DNA of 64,000 nucleotides from Pararge aegeria (GCF_905163445.1 NC_053204.1:9631001-9695000), one strand, 5' to 3'; positions 53,068 through 63,110 are shown, counted from the stretch's first letter. Notes: generated by a model not told the origin, from the letters alone. Numbers and translations are program-made.

Positions 53068-53222
53068 CTCCTATTGGTCTGAGTGTGATGTTATATAGCC
53101 AATAGCCTTCCTCGATAAATGTGATACCCAGCACTGGAAGAATTTTTCAAATCGGCCCAATAGTTCCTGAGATCATCGCGTTTAAGTAAATAAACAAACT
53201 CTTCAGCTTTATATAAGAGTTT
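53068..53222. repeat. Older repeat, right half, split by BEL/Pao
   Basis: Begins with the target duplication ctcct, then attggtctgagtgtgatgtt, ccttcctcgataaatgtgat and aaactcttcagctttatata. It is the continuation of 45465-45619. Confidence 0.6.
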
Positions 53223-53440
53223 TTTTTGTTTTTTTTTATTTGTCAACTTAAGAGTAAAACAATTAACAACAACTTGGTCACTGATCTCATCTCAAACCAC
53301 ACAAAGTTTATGTGACAAGGTATAGATTAATGAATTTAAAAAAAAAAAAAAATATTTAAGTTGCAATCACAACACTACCAGTAGTCAGTACACAACAGTT
53401 AGATAGCAAGTTTATGATTACAACTTGTACATAGATGACA
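53223..53440 (-). mobile_element. Retroposon-like repeat J, copy 1
   Basis: T-rich left end (A-tail on the minus strand), then tttgtcaacttaagagtaaa, catctcaaaccacacaaagt and ttatgtgacaaggtatagat. About 115 bp is shared with 54192-54305, and this copy extends further. Confidence 0.5.
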
Positions 53441-53589
53441 TACCAGATCCCTACCCCACGCTACATTCTCACTGATAAAGTTATTTTACAACAAAATTCT
53501 TTAAGGTTGCCCTTACACATTATGTTATTAGTGTTATTAGTGTTTTTAATCTTATCAAAAAAATTAACTGGAAGCTCATTTATTAGTGA

Positions 53590-53735
53590 TAAAATAAATA
53601 AATAAATATACTACGACAATACACGCATCGCCATCTAGCCCCAAAGTAAGCGTAGCTTGTGTTATGGGTACTAAGATGACTGATGAATATATTTTTAAAA
53701 ATAATACACAAATACTTAGAATTTACATTTAGATT
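53590..53735 (-). mobile_element. SINE-A, head-truncated
   Basis: (AAAT)n tail, cgtagcttgtgttatgggta and tactaagatgactgatgaat, ending at tacatttagattagg. Confidence 0.8.
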
Positions 53736-53899
53736 AGGTAGCTGAATATTCGTAAAGATATACTTGCGAACCCGCCATCCTCACCATAAGCGCATAGTTT
53801 CTAAGGGGATGGCTAATTATGTTGGAAAATGTTTGTTACAATTTATTTTAAACAATAAAAGAAAAAAACTACGAAGGTCGTCAAATATTGATGATGATG

Positions 53900-54330
53900 A
53901 TGATTTAGACCTTCATCATATCGACCCATTGCCAGCCCACCACAGTACGGGTCTCCCCCCACGGGGGTAAAGGCCGTCCACCACGCTGGCCTACTGCGGA
54001 TTGGTGGACTGAACACACCTTCGAAAACACTATGAAGAACTCTCGAGCATGCAGGTTTCCTCACGATTTTTTCCTTCACCGTCGTAGCATGTGACATTTT
54101 TAATTACTTAAAACGCACATAACTTAGAAAAGTTACAGGTCACGCACCTGTAACTGTACGAACTTGGCCCCCCGAAAGTGAAGTCGAGCTCTTTATTTTT
54201 TTTTTATTTGTCAACTTAAGAGTAAAACAATTAACGACAACTAGGTCACTCACCTCATCTCAAACCACACAGAGTTTATGTGACATGGTATAGATTAATG
54301 ATTCTTACCCGCTGCGCTATCACAGCTTGG
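53900..54330 (-). mobile_element. SINE-B split by repeat J
   Basis: SINE-B runs from catcatatcgacccattgcc to gaaagtgaagtcgagct (about 54192). It resumes at about 54306 (cccgctgcgctatcacagc, the A-box end of the head). Confidence 0.75.
54192..54305 (-). mobile_element. Retroposon-like repeat J, copy 2, inserted in SINE-B head
   Basis: Same sequence as 53228-53335 with few changes (caacttaagagtaaaacaat, ctcatctcaaaccacacaga). The T-run at the left is an A-tail on the minus strand. Target duplication is not clear. Confidence 0.6.
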
Positions 54331-54353
54331 AGACCTTAATTAGCTTTGGTTTT

Positions 54354-54556
54354 ATTTGCCAATCATCATATCAACCCATTATTGTCCCATTAAAGGGACG
54401 GGTCTCTCACAGTGAGAAAGCGTTAAGCCCACCACGCTGGCTCAATGTAGATTGGTGGATTCCACACACCTTTGAGAACAAGCATGTTTGTTACCTTACG
54501 ATGTTTTCCTTCACCGTCGTAACAAGTGATATTATAAATTAATTAAAACGCACATA
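54354..54556 (-). mobile_element. SINE-B, head-truncated
   Basis: aatcatcatatcaacccatt, ccaccacgctggctcaatgt and cgatgttttccttcaccgtc, then aattaaaacgcacata. Confidence 0.75.
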
Positions 54557-54564
54557 TCTATACT

Positions 54565-54900
54565 TATAATAAAACTGTAACTGGAAGATTTCTGTACATT
54601 TAATATATTTTGAAAATTTTGACCAGGGGTTGCTTTACAATCGATACAAAATCGAGCCCAAAACAGATTTTTATTTAATTTTTGTCTGTCTGTCTGTCTG
54701 TCCGGGCATCACGTGAAAACTACTGAACGGATTTAAATCAAATTTAGTACAGTGGTAGTTGATATTCCGGGTGAACATATAGGACACTTTTTATCGCGAT
54801 AAACAATAAATTTCCTCTGGAAAATGGGATGAAATTTTTTACCACTATTACTTACTGTTAAATTTGAACCGATTTTAAAAATTCTATTTTTATTTGAAAT
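54565..54900 (+). mobile_element. Interspersed element with (GTCT)n
   Basis: actgtaactggaagatttct, a short GTCT tract near 54685-54702, ccgggcatcacgtgaaaact and actgaacggatttaaatcaa. It is the same element as 31166-31430 in the other orientation. Confidence 0.5.
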
Positions 54901-55035
54901 TATATACTATCAAGCATGTAGGGTCATATTTTAATAAGGATATGATAAATATTGTCGGAGATAAAGAAGATAATTTTTCACAAATAACTGTTAGTCGCAA
55001 GGCATATGGGACAACGATTGAATGCATGCGCACCA

Positions 55036-55493
55036 TCCTACTAATATTATAAATGCGAAAGTTTGTGAGGATAAATAAATAAATAAATAAAATAAATATA
55101 CTACGACAATACACACACCGCCACCTAGCCCCAAAGTAAGCGTAGCTTGTGTTATGGGTACTAAGATGACTGATGAATATTTTTAGGAATTATATATAAA
55201 TAAATACTTAGAAAATACATATAAACACCCAGACACTGAAAAACACTTATGCTCATCACACAAACATTTTTCCAGTTGTGGGAATCGAACCCACGGCCTT
55301 GGACTCAGAAAGCAGGGTCGCTGTCCACTGCGCCAGTCGGCCGTCATATGATAGGTAGGATGGATGTATGGATGTATGTATGTATCAACTAAAATACCAC
55401 GTAAAATAATAGTAGGTATTATGATGTTAGCATCAGATACATTCTAGCTTCTCGATTGAGTCATGCGAGGACGAAGTCGCGGGGGTCCGCTAG
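55036..55493 (+). mobile_element. Helitron split by SINE-A
   Basis: Host A, then tcctactaatattataaatg at 55036; CTAG at 55490-55493 (cgcgggggtccgctag) followed by host T. The SINE-A at 55071-55345 sits inside. Confidence 0.75.
55071..55345 (-). mobile_element. SINE-A, full length, inserted in Helitron
   Basis: (AAAT)n tail, cgtagcttgtgttatgggta, B-box complement tgggaatcgaacccacgg and head end ccagtcggccgtc. Confidence 0.9.
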
Positions 55494-55557
55494 TCTTAGA
55501 ATATTAGAAGAGTTAGAGGTGTAACAATCTCTCAATAACAGTCTCTTAATCAGGACA

Positions 55558-56073
55558 TTGAAAAAAATAAGGACATGTCAAAGAGGTTTGGAGAGGAGTA
55601 TAGTTGGCCTTAAACTAAAAGACCGCATTAGGTGCTCTGATATAAGACGAGAGACCAAAGCAAGAGACGCCATAAAGCTAATTATGCAACTTAAATGGAG
55701 ATGGGCGGGTCACATTCAAAGATGTCAAGATAGTAGATGGACAAAAATTGTTACCAACTGGCATCCCATGGATTGGAAGAGAAGACCCGGTAGGCCATTG
55801 AAAAGATGGGAGGACGACATCGCGAAAGTTGCGGGTAAGACATGGAGTACTCTTGCAAGAGACAGGTGCAAATGGAAAAAATATGGAGGAGGCTTTTACC
55901 GCCGCTGGCGGTCCTTACGTAAATTAGATAGTATAAGTACAATAAGGGCAATATATTACTTAGCTATGAAAACATTAAAATGGAAAATAAGAATTTAGGA
56001 TTAAGGAAAATTGTATTTAACTCTATTATATTTAGCCAGTAAGGTACTTAATTGTAAGGAATGTAAATAAAGC

Positions 56074-56112
<39 letters not shown>
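55558..56112 (+). pseudogene. LINE ORF2 C-terminal part with (TTA)n tail
   Basis: A 146-codon frame (55558-55998) reads RSIVGLKLKDRIRCSDIRR, then LKWRWAGHIQRCQDSRWTK, then GRPLKRWEDDIAKVAG. This is the C-terminal tail of RTE-like endonuclease/reverse transcriptase proteins. It ends at a stop, followed by about 70 bp with aataaagc and a (TTA)n tail (56072-56112) that is probably the LINE's own simple-repeat tail. The catalytic domains are missing, so this is a 5'-truncated copy. The tail is still open, suggesting moderate age. Confidence 0.8.
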
Positions 56113-56113
<1 letters not shown>

Positions 56114-56192
56114 GAGGTGTAACTGGGATTCGAACTAGGCCCCACCAAAGTTAACTCGAAGTCCTAACCACTGGGGTTACCCCGCTTCATTT
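56113..56192 (-). mobile_element. SINE-B tRNA-like head
   Basis: gaggtgtaactgggattcga, actaggccccaccaaagtta and ctaaccactggggttacc form the head; the body is absent. Confidence 0.6.
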
Positions 56193-56559
56193 ATTTGCAA
56201 ATAACTTTTCGTATTACGTAAGACCGACCGTTTTCATTACCTTCCAACCTCGAAATTATTGGAATTAAATGTGAACCCGTTTAGAATTCAAATAGGTGTG
56301 GGGTCGAAACCAAATATCTTATAATATCTCAAAGCCCTGCAGGTAAGAACCGATATCTCCAATTTTAATTACGGCCAAGTCCATACGGCACACAGAAATC
56401 CGTTGAGTATCTCTCGCAAAAATGTATATTTTAAAAATAAAACCCCGATTTTCATTTTGTACATTACTCATTCATCATATTAAGGAGAGCTGTAGAAAAA
56501 ATATGGTAGCGTCTATCTTAGGTATATTCATAGTAAATACATTTTGTGTGAATAAAATA
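56193..56559. other. Unassigned sequence
   Basis: No repeat family or coding signal recognised. Confidence 0.3.
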
Positions 56560-57116
56560 AAACATAAATAATAAACCTACTACGACGATAAACACATCGC
56601 CATCTGGCCCAAAGTAAACGTAGCTTGTGTCATGGGTACTAAGATGACTGATAAATATTTTTCTGAATAACTAGCGTACCCAGCCTAGCCAGCGTATTTT
56701 GCTTTATTTTAATTTAAGTCTCATAATATATGAAATCATTTATTTCTCTCCGTATTCATTCTCTTCTATTCTCTTCTCGAGCGGGTGAAGATCATTATCT
56801 ACACCAACGTACAGCCAACAATAGAATATCATCATAGTAAATAAAAGCTGTATTTGACAGTTTGACAGTTAAAAAATTGGAGTGCTCCGATCATCACCAA
56901 ACTTTACAGGATTCAGCCGTTTCGGAGCCTGTACGGAACAAACCCACACACTTTCTCTTTTATATATATAGATATACGTAAATACTTATAATATACATAT
57001 AAACACCCGGACACTGAAAAACATTTATGTTTATCACACAAACATTTTCCAGTTGTGGGAATCGAACCCACGGCCTTGGACTCAGAAAGCAGGGCGCACT
57101 GCGCCAATCGGTCGTC
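56560..57116 (-). mobile_element. SINE-A split by a Helitron
   Basis: 3' body at 56560-56670 and 5' body plus head at 56973-57116. Removing 56671-56972 restores tgaataatatacgtaaatac, the family consensus. Confidence 0.9.
56671..56972 (-). mobile_element. Helitron, 302 bp, inserted in SINE-A
   Basis: In minus orientation it starts TCTATATATATAAAAGAG and ends GGCTGGGTACGCTAG. The plus-strand flanks are host A (56670) and host T (56973). The sequence is unlike the Helitron at 36225-36688 apart from the termini. Confidence 0.88.
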
Positions 57117-57119
57117 AAA

Positions 57120-57550
57120 ATGTGAAATGAATGTCAATCATTCACTAAATTAAAAGAAAAGATTTTTTGCACTAGCTTTAGTTTTAGTTTCAAAATACTT
57201 TTATGTAAAATAAAAATAGCTAGTGCGAAAAATCATAGTGTATAAAATAGATTAAACTTCTTTTTGAATTGTTATTATTTCCTCTAAACGGATGTAAATT
57301 TTTTATTAATAAAAAAAAAAATGGAGTCATGATTCTTCAAAAAAGTCACCACCGCAGTTAAAATGTGAAATTCTAAAATATAAATAATAATCGTTTCAGC
57401 TCCACAGTGACAAATGTCCCCGGCCGGCTATAATTCCGCTCAAAACAGTGCCAATAAAATCGGACCGATTTTATATTGGCCTGCAGCCAACGATCACATA
57501 AGTCTTAGAGCGAGCGCAGACATGCGGCTACACTGTCGTGGGGTAATAAG
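57120..57550. other. Unassigned sequence
   Basis: A short inverted match links ttgcactagctttagtttta and aaaatagctagtgcgaaaaa (about 57167 and 57208). The rest is not recognised. Confidence 0.3.
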
Positions 57551-57556
57551 CAAGTT

Positions 57557-57672
57557 GACGGCAGAGTGGCGCAGGCGCAGCGACCCTGCTTTCAGAGTAC
57601 AAGACCGTGGAAAATTGGAAAATGTTTGTGTGATAAACATTAATGTTTTTCAGTGTCTGGGTATTTATAAAA
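57557..57672 (+). mobile_element. SINE-A, 3' truncated
   Basis: gacggcagagtggcgcaggc, gcgaccctgctttcagagta and gtgataaacattaatgtttt, ending at gggtatttata, where LINE sequence begins. Confidence 0.75.
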
Positions 57673-58175
57673 GGGGATCATAGTCTTGAAGTACGCTGCA
57701 GAATGGAGCAAGAACGCAACGCCTTTTCCAGACTGAAAAAGGTTCTCTGTGACCGAAACCTAAGCATTGCTCTTCGAGCACGCATAGCGCGGTGCTAAGT
57801 GTTCTCTGTACTCGTATATGGCGTAGAAGCTTGGACTCTAAGAGAGATCATGTCCAGGAAACTCGAAGCGTTCGAGATGTGGGTGTACACACACGTTAAG
57901 AATATCTTAGACAGATTGTGTACGGAATAGCACTGTATTGCAGAGAATAGGTCAGGTTCCAGAGGTACTCTTTACAATTAAAAAAAGAAAATTAGAATAT
58001 TTTGGTCATGTGATGCGGAACACCAAAAAGTATGAACTTCTTCAGCTTATCGTACAAGGTTAAGAGGCAGGCAGAAGAAGGCCTGGCCGGAGAAGAATAT
58101 CATGGCTCAAAAACCTACGACAATGGTTTTTAACGTGCACCAAATCATTATTTAGAGCAGCGGTGTAGTATATAA
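57673..58175 (+). pseudogene. LINE ORF2 C-terminal fragment
   Basis: Plus frames read RMEQERNAFSRLKKVLCDRN, then FSVLVYGVEAWTLREIM, then KRKLEYFGHVMRNTKKYELL and RRRPGRRRISWLKNLRQWF. These are in the order of the C-terminal region of RTE/Jockey-like ORF2 proteins. At least two in-frame stops and frame changes are present. Confidence 0.75.
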
Positions 58176-58603
58176 ATAAAGTGAGTTTTATCCCTTGTGA
58201 GTTTATATAATCGGGGGATGAAATTCTTGTCTCGTGCCTAAGCTAGCCACGCTGTAGTCAAGTGGAAAGATGCACCACGTCGAATGTCTACACACGCCTT
58301 TACACTATCTTCCATTGTCCCCGACTAATGAGTTTTGAACAATGAAATGAATTCATCCGGGGGGCATTTTAGACCCCCATTCAAACCCGCCCTTTGTTGA
58401 TATAATCTAACTAGATTATTATAAAAAAAAATTATTACCGTTGACTTACGTTCTACAAAAAAATTATGTGATGACTGGCTTTTTGACCCCGTACGGTTTA
58501 AAATCTTATATAATGCTACCTGTTGCCCGCGACTTCGTCCGCGTTTGTTTTTGAAGCAACCCACCATCATTATATCGATCCATTACCGGCATTTATATTA
58601 TCA

Positions 58604-58862
58604 CCATCTCACATTGCCATTTAAAATTATTGCTCTAACCAGGTTGCTCTTCGAATAATTTTAAATGGCAATGTGAGATGGATAACATAAAAAAAAACAT
58701 CCCGCTAAGTTTGTTGTGGGCTTCTTCTTAGACCAGGACGCGTTTGGACCCTCGTAGCTTTAGTTTTAAGTTTACGAATATGTTTATCGCCATCATCTCA
58801 CTACCGTGTAATTCTCATGTACGCATCAAAAGTGCCACCTATGGGCCTATTGAATAAAGATG
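58604..58862 (+). mobile_element. LINE-B 3' end with 5' inverted segment
   Basis: The 3' UTR (cccgctaagtttgttgtggg) to acctatgggcctattgaata is normal. At the 5' end, 58604-58631 is the exact reverse complement of 58654-58681 (28 bp, 22-nt loop). Confidence 0.8.
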
Positions 58863-58863
58863 A

Positions 58864-59050
58864 ATGAATGAATGAATACACTTTTATTGTACACCAAAGA
58901 AAAAAAAAAGTAGTTACAAAGATATAAATACATATCAAGAGAGTACAATTTGGTGGCCTTATCGCTACATAGCGATTTCTTCCAGGCAACCAATGGCGTA
59001 AAAGGAAAAAACATAGAAAAGAGGTAGGTGGTGCAATAAATAAGATTTAA
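58864..59050 (-). mobile_element. LINE-D 3' end with (ATTC)n tail
   Basis: Plus strand gaatgaatgaatgaatacac, then ttattgtacaccaaagaaa, ggccttatcgctacatagcg and caggcaaccaatggcgtaaa; the reverse complement of 23166-23343. Confidence 0.75.
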
Positions 59051-59149
59051 AAATTATACAAATATATAAATAGATAGGAAAGATATTTTTGACTTTGACT
59101 TTGACTTTAATAAATGATAAAATACATGAATAAAATTATTTATTTGATT

Positions 59150-59490
59150 ATCTCTAAAATATAATTTTTATTAATACATAACTATAACCTAAAATAAACT
59201 ATTTAAAAACTAAATAAAATCTAAAACGTCCTCGAAACCACCGAAGCACCGAGGCACAGTTCCTAAGATGCTGGCAGCATTGCCCCTCTGGATGGCCAAA
59301 CTAACTCGTTGGCCAAGGTAACTGCCCGCTCTAGGATCACCGGTAGACTCGATAACCCTTTTCGATAATTCTTTGAAAAGGGCTCTTGCCTCCGGACCCC
59401 ACGGTCCCAAAGTCTCTACTCCAAAAGGCACAAAAATCGAGTCTACCGGTGATCCTAGAGCGGGCAGTTACCTTGGCCAACGAATGATAA
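59150..59490 (-). mobile_element. LINE-E 3' end with ORF2 C-terminus and inverted segment
   Basis: The minus frame 59210-59431 reads MPFGVETLGPWGPEARALFK, then ESTGDPRAGSYLGQRVSLAI and QRGNAASILGT, a recognisable LINE ORF2 C-terminus ending in a stop. The arms 59307-59352 and 59437-59482 are exact reverse complements over 46 bp. Confidence 0.75.
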
Positions 59491-59769
59491 AATTATATTA
59501 ATCTTTTACATCATATCCGCATTTCCTTACGGCCCCACTAGCTTAATTCGCTAAATACTCTGAAAGTAGGTCACCCATCGAAGTTGCGGTCAATTCCCTG
59601 TATAAGCTATTGTGGGCTTGAACAACTTCATTTTTGCTTTAAAAGCATTTTCTTAAGCTTGTTTAACTTGCTTTTGTTTTTAAAGACTCGCGCTAGGTTA
59701 CAGTGAGTGCTTTTGTTTTAACACTCTGGAATGGGTTTGTTTGAGTGTACACGTCTCTTCGCATCGTTT
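59491..59769. other. Unassigned sequence
   Basis: Nothing recognised. Confidence 0.3.
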
Positions 59770-59847
59770 TCGACGACCTCCCCGGCGCAACCGTGAGCGC
59801 TATGAATTTAAGTAGGAGGTCCCGGGTTTGATTCCCGGCAGGGTCTA
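59770..59847 (+). mobile_element. SINE-C tRNA-like head
   Basis: cgacctccccggcgcaaccg and a B-box gggtttgattcccgg, followed by ggcagggtctaaaa. It is the same head as 2925-3000. Confidence 0.65.
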
Positions 59848-59849
59848 AA

Positions 59850-60087
59850 AAACAAAATTCATTTATTTCAAGTAGGCTAATATAAGCACTTTTGAAACGT
59901 CAAGTCTGCCTGTGTGCAGTGACTCTACCACCGGTTCGGGAGGAAGATTCTACCGAGAAGAAGCCGGCAGGAAACTCAGCAGTTGCTCTTTTCCAATATC
60001 AACAATTTACATTTTACATTTGAACATCTTTCTATCTTGTGAGAGATGAAAGCGGAGCCGGATGCTTCCAAGCAACTTTGTCATGGC
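59850..60087 (-). mobile_element. LINE-A 3' end
   Basis: aaaattcatttatttcaagt, tctaccaccggttcgggagg and gccggcaggaaactcagcag, then ORF2-terminal sequence gatgcttccaagcaactttg. Confidence 0.75.
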
Positions 60088-60146
60088 GTTAGTTCTTCTC
60101 CGGACGAGCTCTGTCACAAAATGCTCCACTACTACTACATATATAT
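60088..60146 (-). repeat. Dispersed repeat H fragment
   Basis: tctccggacgagctctgtca and caaaatgctccactactact. Confidence 0.5.
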
Positions 60147-60153
60147 ATAGTGA

Positions 60154-60719
60154 CTAGCTGACTCCAGCGCCATCTGTCGGGCTGATTTGTGTATCTAAAC
60201 TATCCAGCAATTTAGGAGGAGTTCAGTTACATACACACGCACACAAGATATATATATATATATACTAGCTGAGCGCTATCTGTCGGGCTGATTTGTGGAT
60301 CTAAAGCATCCAGTGTGCCACCCAAACGCCTACCGAAAAATTCATTAAAATCGGTCCAGCCGTCTAGGAGAAGTTCAGTGACATACACACGCATACGAGA
60401 TATATATATAAGAGATATATATACTAGCTGACGCCAGCGCCATCTGTCGGGCTGATTTGTGAATCTAAAGCATCCAGGGTGCCACCCAAACGCATGACGA
60501 AAAATTCATTCAAATCGGTCCAGTCTAGGAGGAGTTTAGTGACATACACACGTACACAAGAAATATATATATATATATATATATATACTAGCTGAGCGCT
60601 ATCTGTCGGGCTGATTTGTGAATCTAAAGCATCCAGTGTGCCACCCAAACGCCTACCGAAAAATTCATTCAAATCGGTCCAGCCGTCTAGGAGAAGTTCA
60701 GTGACATACACACGCATAC

Positions 60720-60723
<4 letters not shown>
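60154..60723 (-). repeat. Tandem array of four miniature Helitron units
   Basis: Units start with CTAG at 60154, 60265, 60424 and 60588 (plus strand) and end in an A/GA plus (TA)n. They share catctgtcgggctgatttgt and gttcagtgacatacacacg. Units 1 and 3 share gccagcgccatctg-type starts. Units 2 and 4 share ctagctgagcgctatctgtc and are nearly identical, so a dimer was duplicated. The 122-codon minus ORF is translation of the repeats. Confidence 0.8.
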
Positions 60724-60751
<28 letters not shown>

Positions 60752-61040
60752 ACCGTCATACAATGCGCCTTAACAGGAAAACTATGTAGCATTTACAGCT
60801 TTTATATGTAAATAAGCTGTGTAACATTACGTAGCGAACTAAGTTCATTTCCACTGAGAAATGTTACACAAACAGACAGACAGAGGTCATTTATTAACTG
60901 TCAGAGAAAACGAAACTTACTGGAACTAATTTCACTACAGCTAAATACAATGCAGTACTTTGTTTGTTCCAGGGATTAAATAATATTGGAAGGAAATTAA
61001 TGTTTAAGATATTTTGTCGTCCTGGCGCGGTCAGCGTTAG
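60724..61040. other. Unassigned sequence
   Basis: Contains a short inverted pair gtgtaacatt / aatgttacac (60819 and 60861). Otherwise nothing recognised. Confidence 0.3.
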
Positions 61041-61041
61041 G

Positions 61042-61268
61042 GTTGGATTCGACTGTAAGATGGTGATAAGAAAAAAAAACCTGGCTAAGTTTGTTGTGGG
61101 CTCTTCTTAGACCAGGGCGCGTTTGGAACCCTCCTAGCTTTTGTTTGAAGTTAACGAATGCAGTTATCACCATCACTATTAGAGTAACATGTTAAATGTT
61201 TGGAAGCTTCATAAGTGCCTGTGATAAGGTCTACATAAATAAAACATTTTTGAATCTGAATTTCAATT
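61042..61268 (+). mobile_element. LINE-B 3' end
   Basis: gtaagatggtgataagaaaa, ctggctaagtttgttgtggg, gcgcgtttggaaccctccta, then aataaaacatttttgaatct. Confidence 0.7.
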
Positions 61269-61332
61269 TGGTCTGAGGAATTTATAGTTTTGACTCCACT
61301 CTGGTGTGGTTGTGTTTTTTGAAGGTATTAAA

Positions 61333-61815
61333 ATAAATCAAAATTAATTTATTTCAAGTAGGCATGTGTGGGCAATATAAAAACTTTTGCAACGTCAAGT
61401 ATGTCTGTTTGTAGCGACTCTACCACCGGTTTGAAAGGCAGATTCTACCGAGAAGCCGGCAAGAAACTCAGCATTTGCTCTTTTCCAACCTCATTTTACA
61501 ATTTAACAATCCCTGTTCTATCTTGTGTTAGATGAAAGCGGAGCGACTTGCTTCCAAGCAATCTTGTCATTAAGAAATTCTTCAATAATATAGTAACCTC
61601 GATCTATTAATTGTTTTTTTATACATTCTTTAACTTATGTAAAGGTAAATCTAATATTACCTAAGGTAGCATGTTATAAAAGCATATACTCAGTCCCCTC
61701 TGTTTCCAGTATGTCGATTATTTATATTCACTTTTTTTTTAAGACTAATGCCTTGTTTCACAAAAATTAAATGATTTAAATATATTGCGAAGCTATTGTA
61801 AGTAAACCTATTTCT
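61333..61815 (-). mobile_element. LINE-A 3' region
   Basis: aaattaatttatttcaagta, tctaccaccggtttgaaagg and agccggcaagaaactcagca, then diverged ORF2-terminal and upstream sequence to atattgcgaagctattgtaa. Confidence 0.7.
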
Positions 61816-61854
61816 TTACTTATTATTACTAATTTCTTTATAATTAAAAAATTA

Positions 61855-62040
61855 AATTAAATATCACTTGCTTCAAAGGTGAAGGAAATCATCGTGAGGG
61901 ATCCTGCATGCCTGAGAGTTCTTTATTATGATCTCTACGGTGCGTGGAGACCACCACGTTGCACGGGGCCAGCGTGGTGGACTTAGGCCTCAACCCCGTC
62001 TCTTTGTGGTAGGTGTTTTGCTGTGTGCTGGTAATGGGTT
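61855..62040 (+). mobile_element. SINE-B 3' part
   Basis: atatcacttgcttcaaaggt, gatcctgcatgcctgagagt and ggccagcgtggtggacttag, then gctggtaatgggttta. Confidence 0.7.
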
Positions 62041-62605
62041 TATTTAACGCTATGGTATGAGGCTTTAGGACTTATTCTTCACTTTCAGGGGTTCAAGTTT
62101 TATTCCCAGCTTCTCTAACTTTTCTGAGTTATGTGCGTTCTAAGCAATTGAATTATCACTTGTTTTAACAGTGAAGGAATATATAGTGAGGAAACCCGCA
62201 TGCCTTGGATTTCTTGATAAAATTCTCAAAGACGACCGATTGGCGCAGTGGGCAGCGACCCTGCTTCCTGAGTCAAAGGCCGTGGGTTCGATTCCCACAA
62301 CTGGAAAGTGTTTGTGTGATGAAAATTAATGTTTTTCAGTGTCTGGGTGTTTATATGTATATTATAAGTATTTATGTATATTATTTAACAGTTATCTTAG
62401 TACCCATAACACAAGTTACGCTTACTTTGGGGACTGGATGGCGATGTGTGTATTGTCGTAGTATATTTATTTATTAAAGGCATGTGAAGTCTACCAATCT
62501 GCACTTGCTCAGCATGGTGGACTACGGCCTTAAAAAAACTTTCTCATTTTTGGAGGAGACCCGTGCCCAGTATTTGGCCGGAAATGGGTTAATATGGTGA
62601 TGGCA
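62041..62605 (+). mobile_element. SINE-B, near full length, split by SINE-A
   Basis: Head and body at 62041-62230 (aggggttcaagttttattcc; tttctgagttatgtgcgttc). It continues at 62479-62605 (gcatgtgaagtctaccaatc; ggaggagacccgtgcccagt). SINE-A is in between. Confidence 0.8.
62231..62477 (+). mobile_element. SINE-A, full length, inserted in SINE-B
   Basis: gacgaccgattggcgcagtg, B-box gggttcgattcccac, a full body and a short (TTTA) tail. AAAG on both sides is a possible short target duplication. Confidence 0.88.
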
Positions 62606-62683
62606 GTTTACTGGTTGATACGTAAACCTACAAGCGAGTTAGTTAGAGCTTCGGATAGTCTTAATCCAGCACTATATGTACTA

Positions 62684-63110
62684 CCAGCTGTTGCCCGCGA
62701 CTTGTTTTTTGATGTGGCATTAAATTTACTTGTAGTTCTAAACAAATTTAAAGTACTCAGTATCGCTAAACCTTGAATGAGGGGTTTGCTGCTGTCCGCT
62801 GAGGAGTTCTGTCCTCTATCTCCAACCACATTTTGGACCAAATTAAACACATATTATAACCTCTATAGTACAAAAATAATTATTTAAATCGTTTATAATT
62901 TGTCGGAGTTCTGGTTTAAATCTTCAAACACTTTCATTCCCTCTCCCAAAGGAACAGAGCTTAATGTCGGGATAAAAAGTATTCTATATTACTTCTAACA
63001 CTTTTAAAAATATGTGTACAAAGTTTCATGAGGATCGGTTAAGTAGTTTTTGCGTGAAAGCGTAACAAACAAACTTATATTCACATTTATAATATTAGTA
63101 GGGATAGGGA
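62684..63110 (-). mobile_element. Helitron, about 427 bp
   Basis: Plus strand: the terminal CTAG has mutated to CCAG, then ctgttgcccgcgacttg; the other end is atttataatattagtaggga plus tagggA before T. It shares internal blocks with 36225-36688 and 41281-41729. Confidence 0.75.

Noticed and set aside
60424..60792. 122-codon minus ORF with two repeated peptide blocks
   Set aside because: It spans tandem Helitron units; the open frame reflects unit sequence, with no domain and (TA)n inside the frame.
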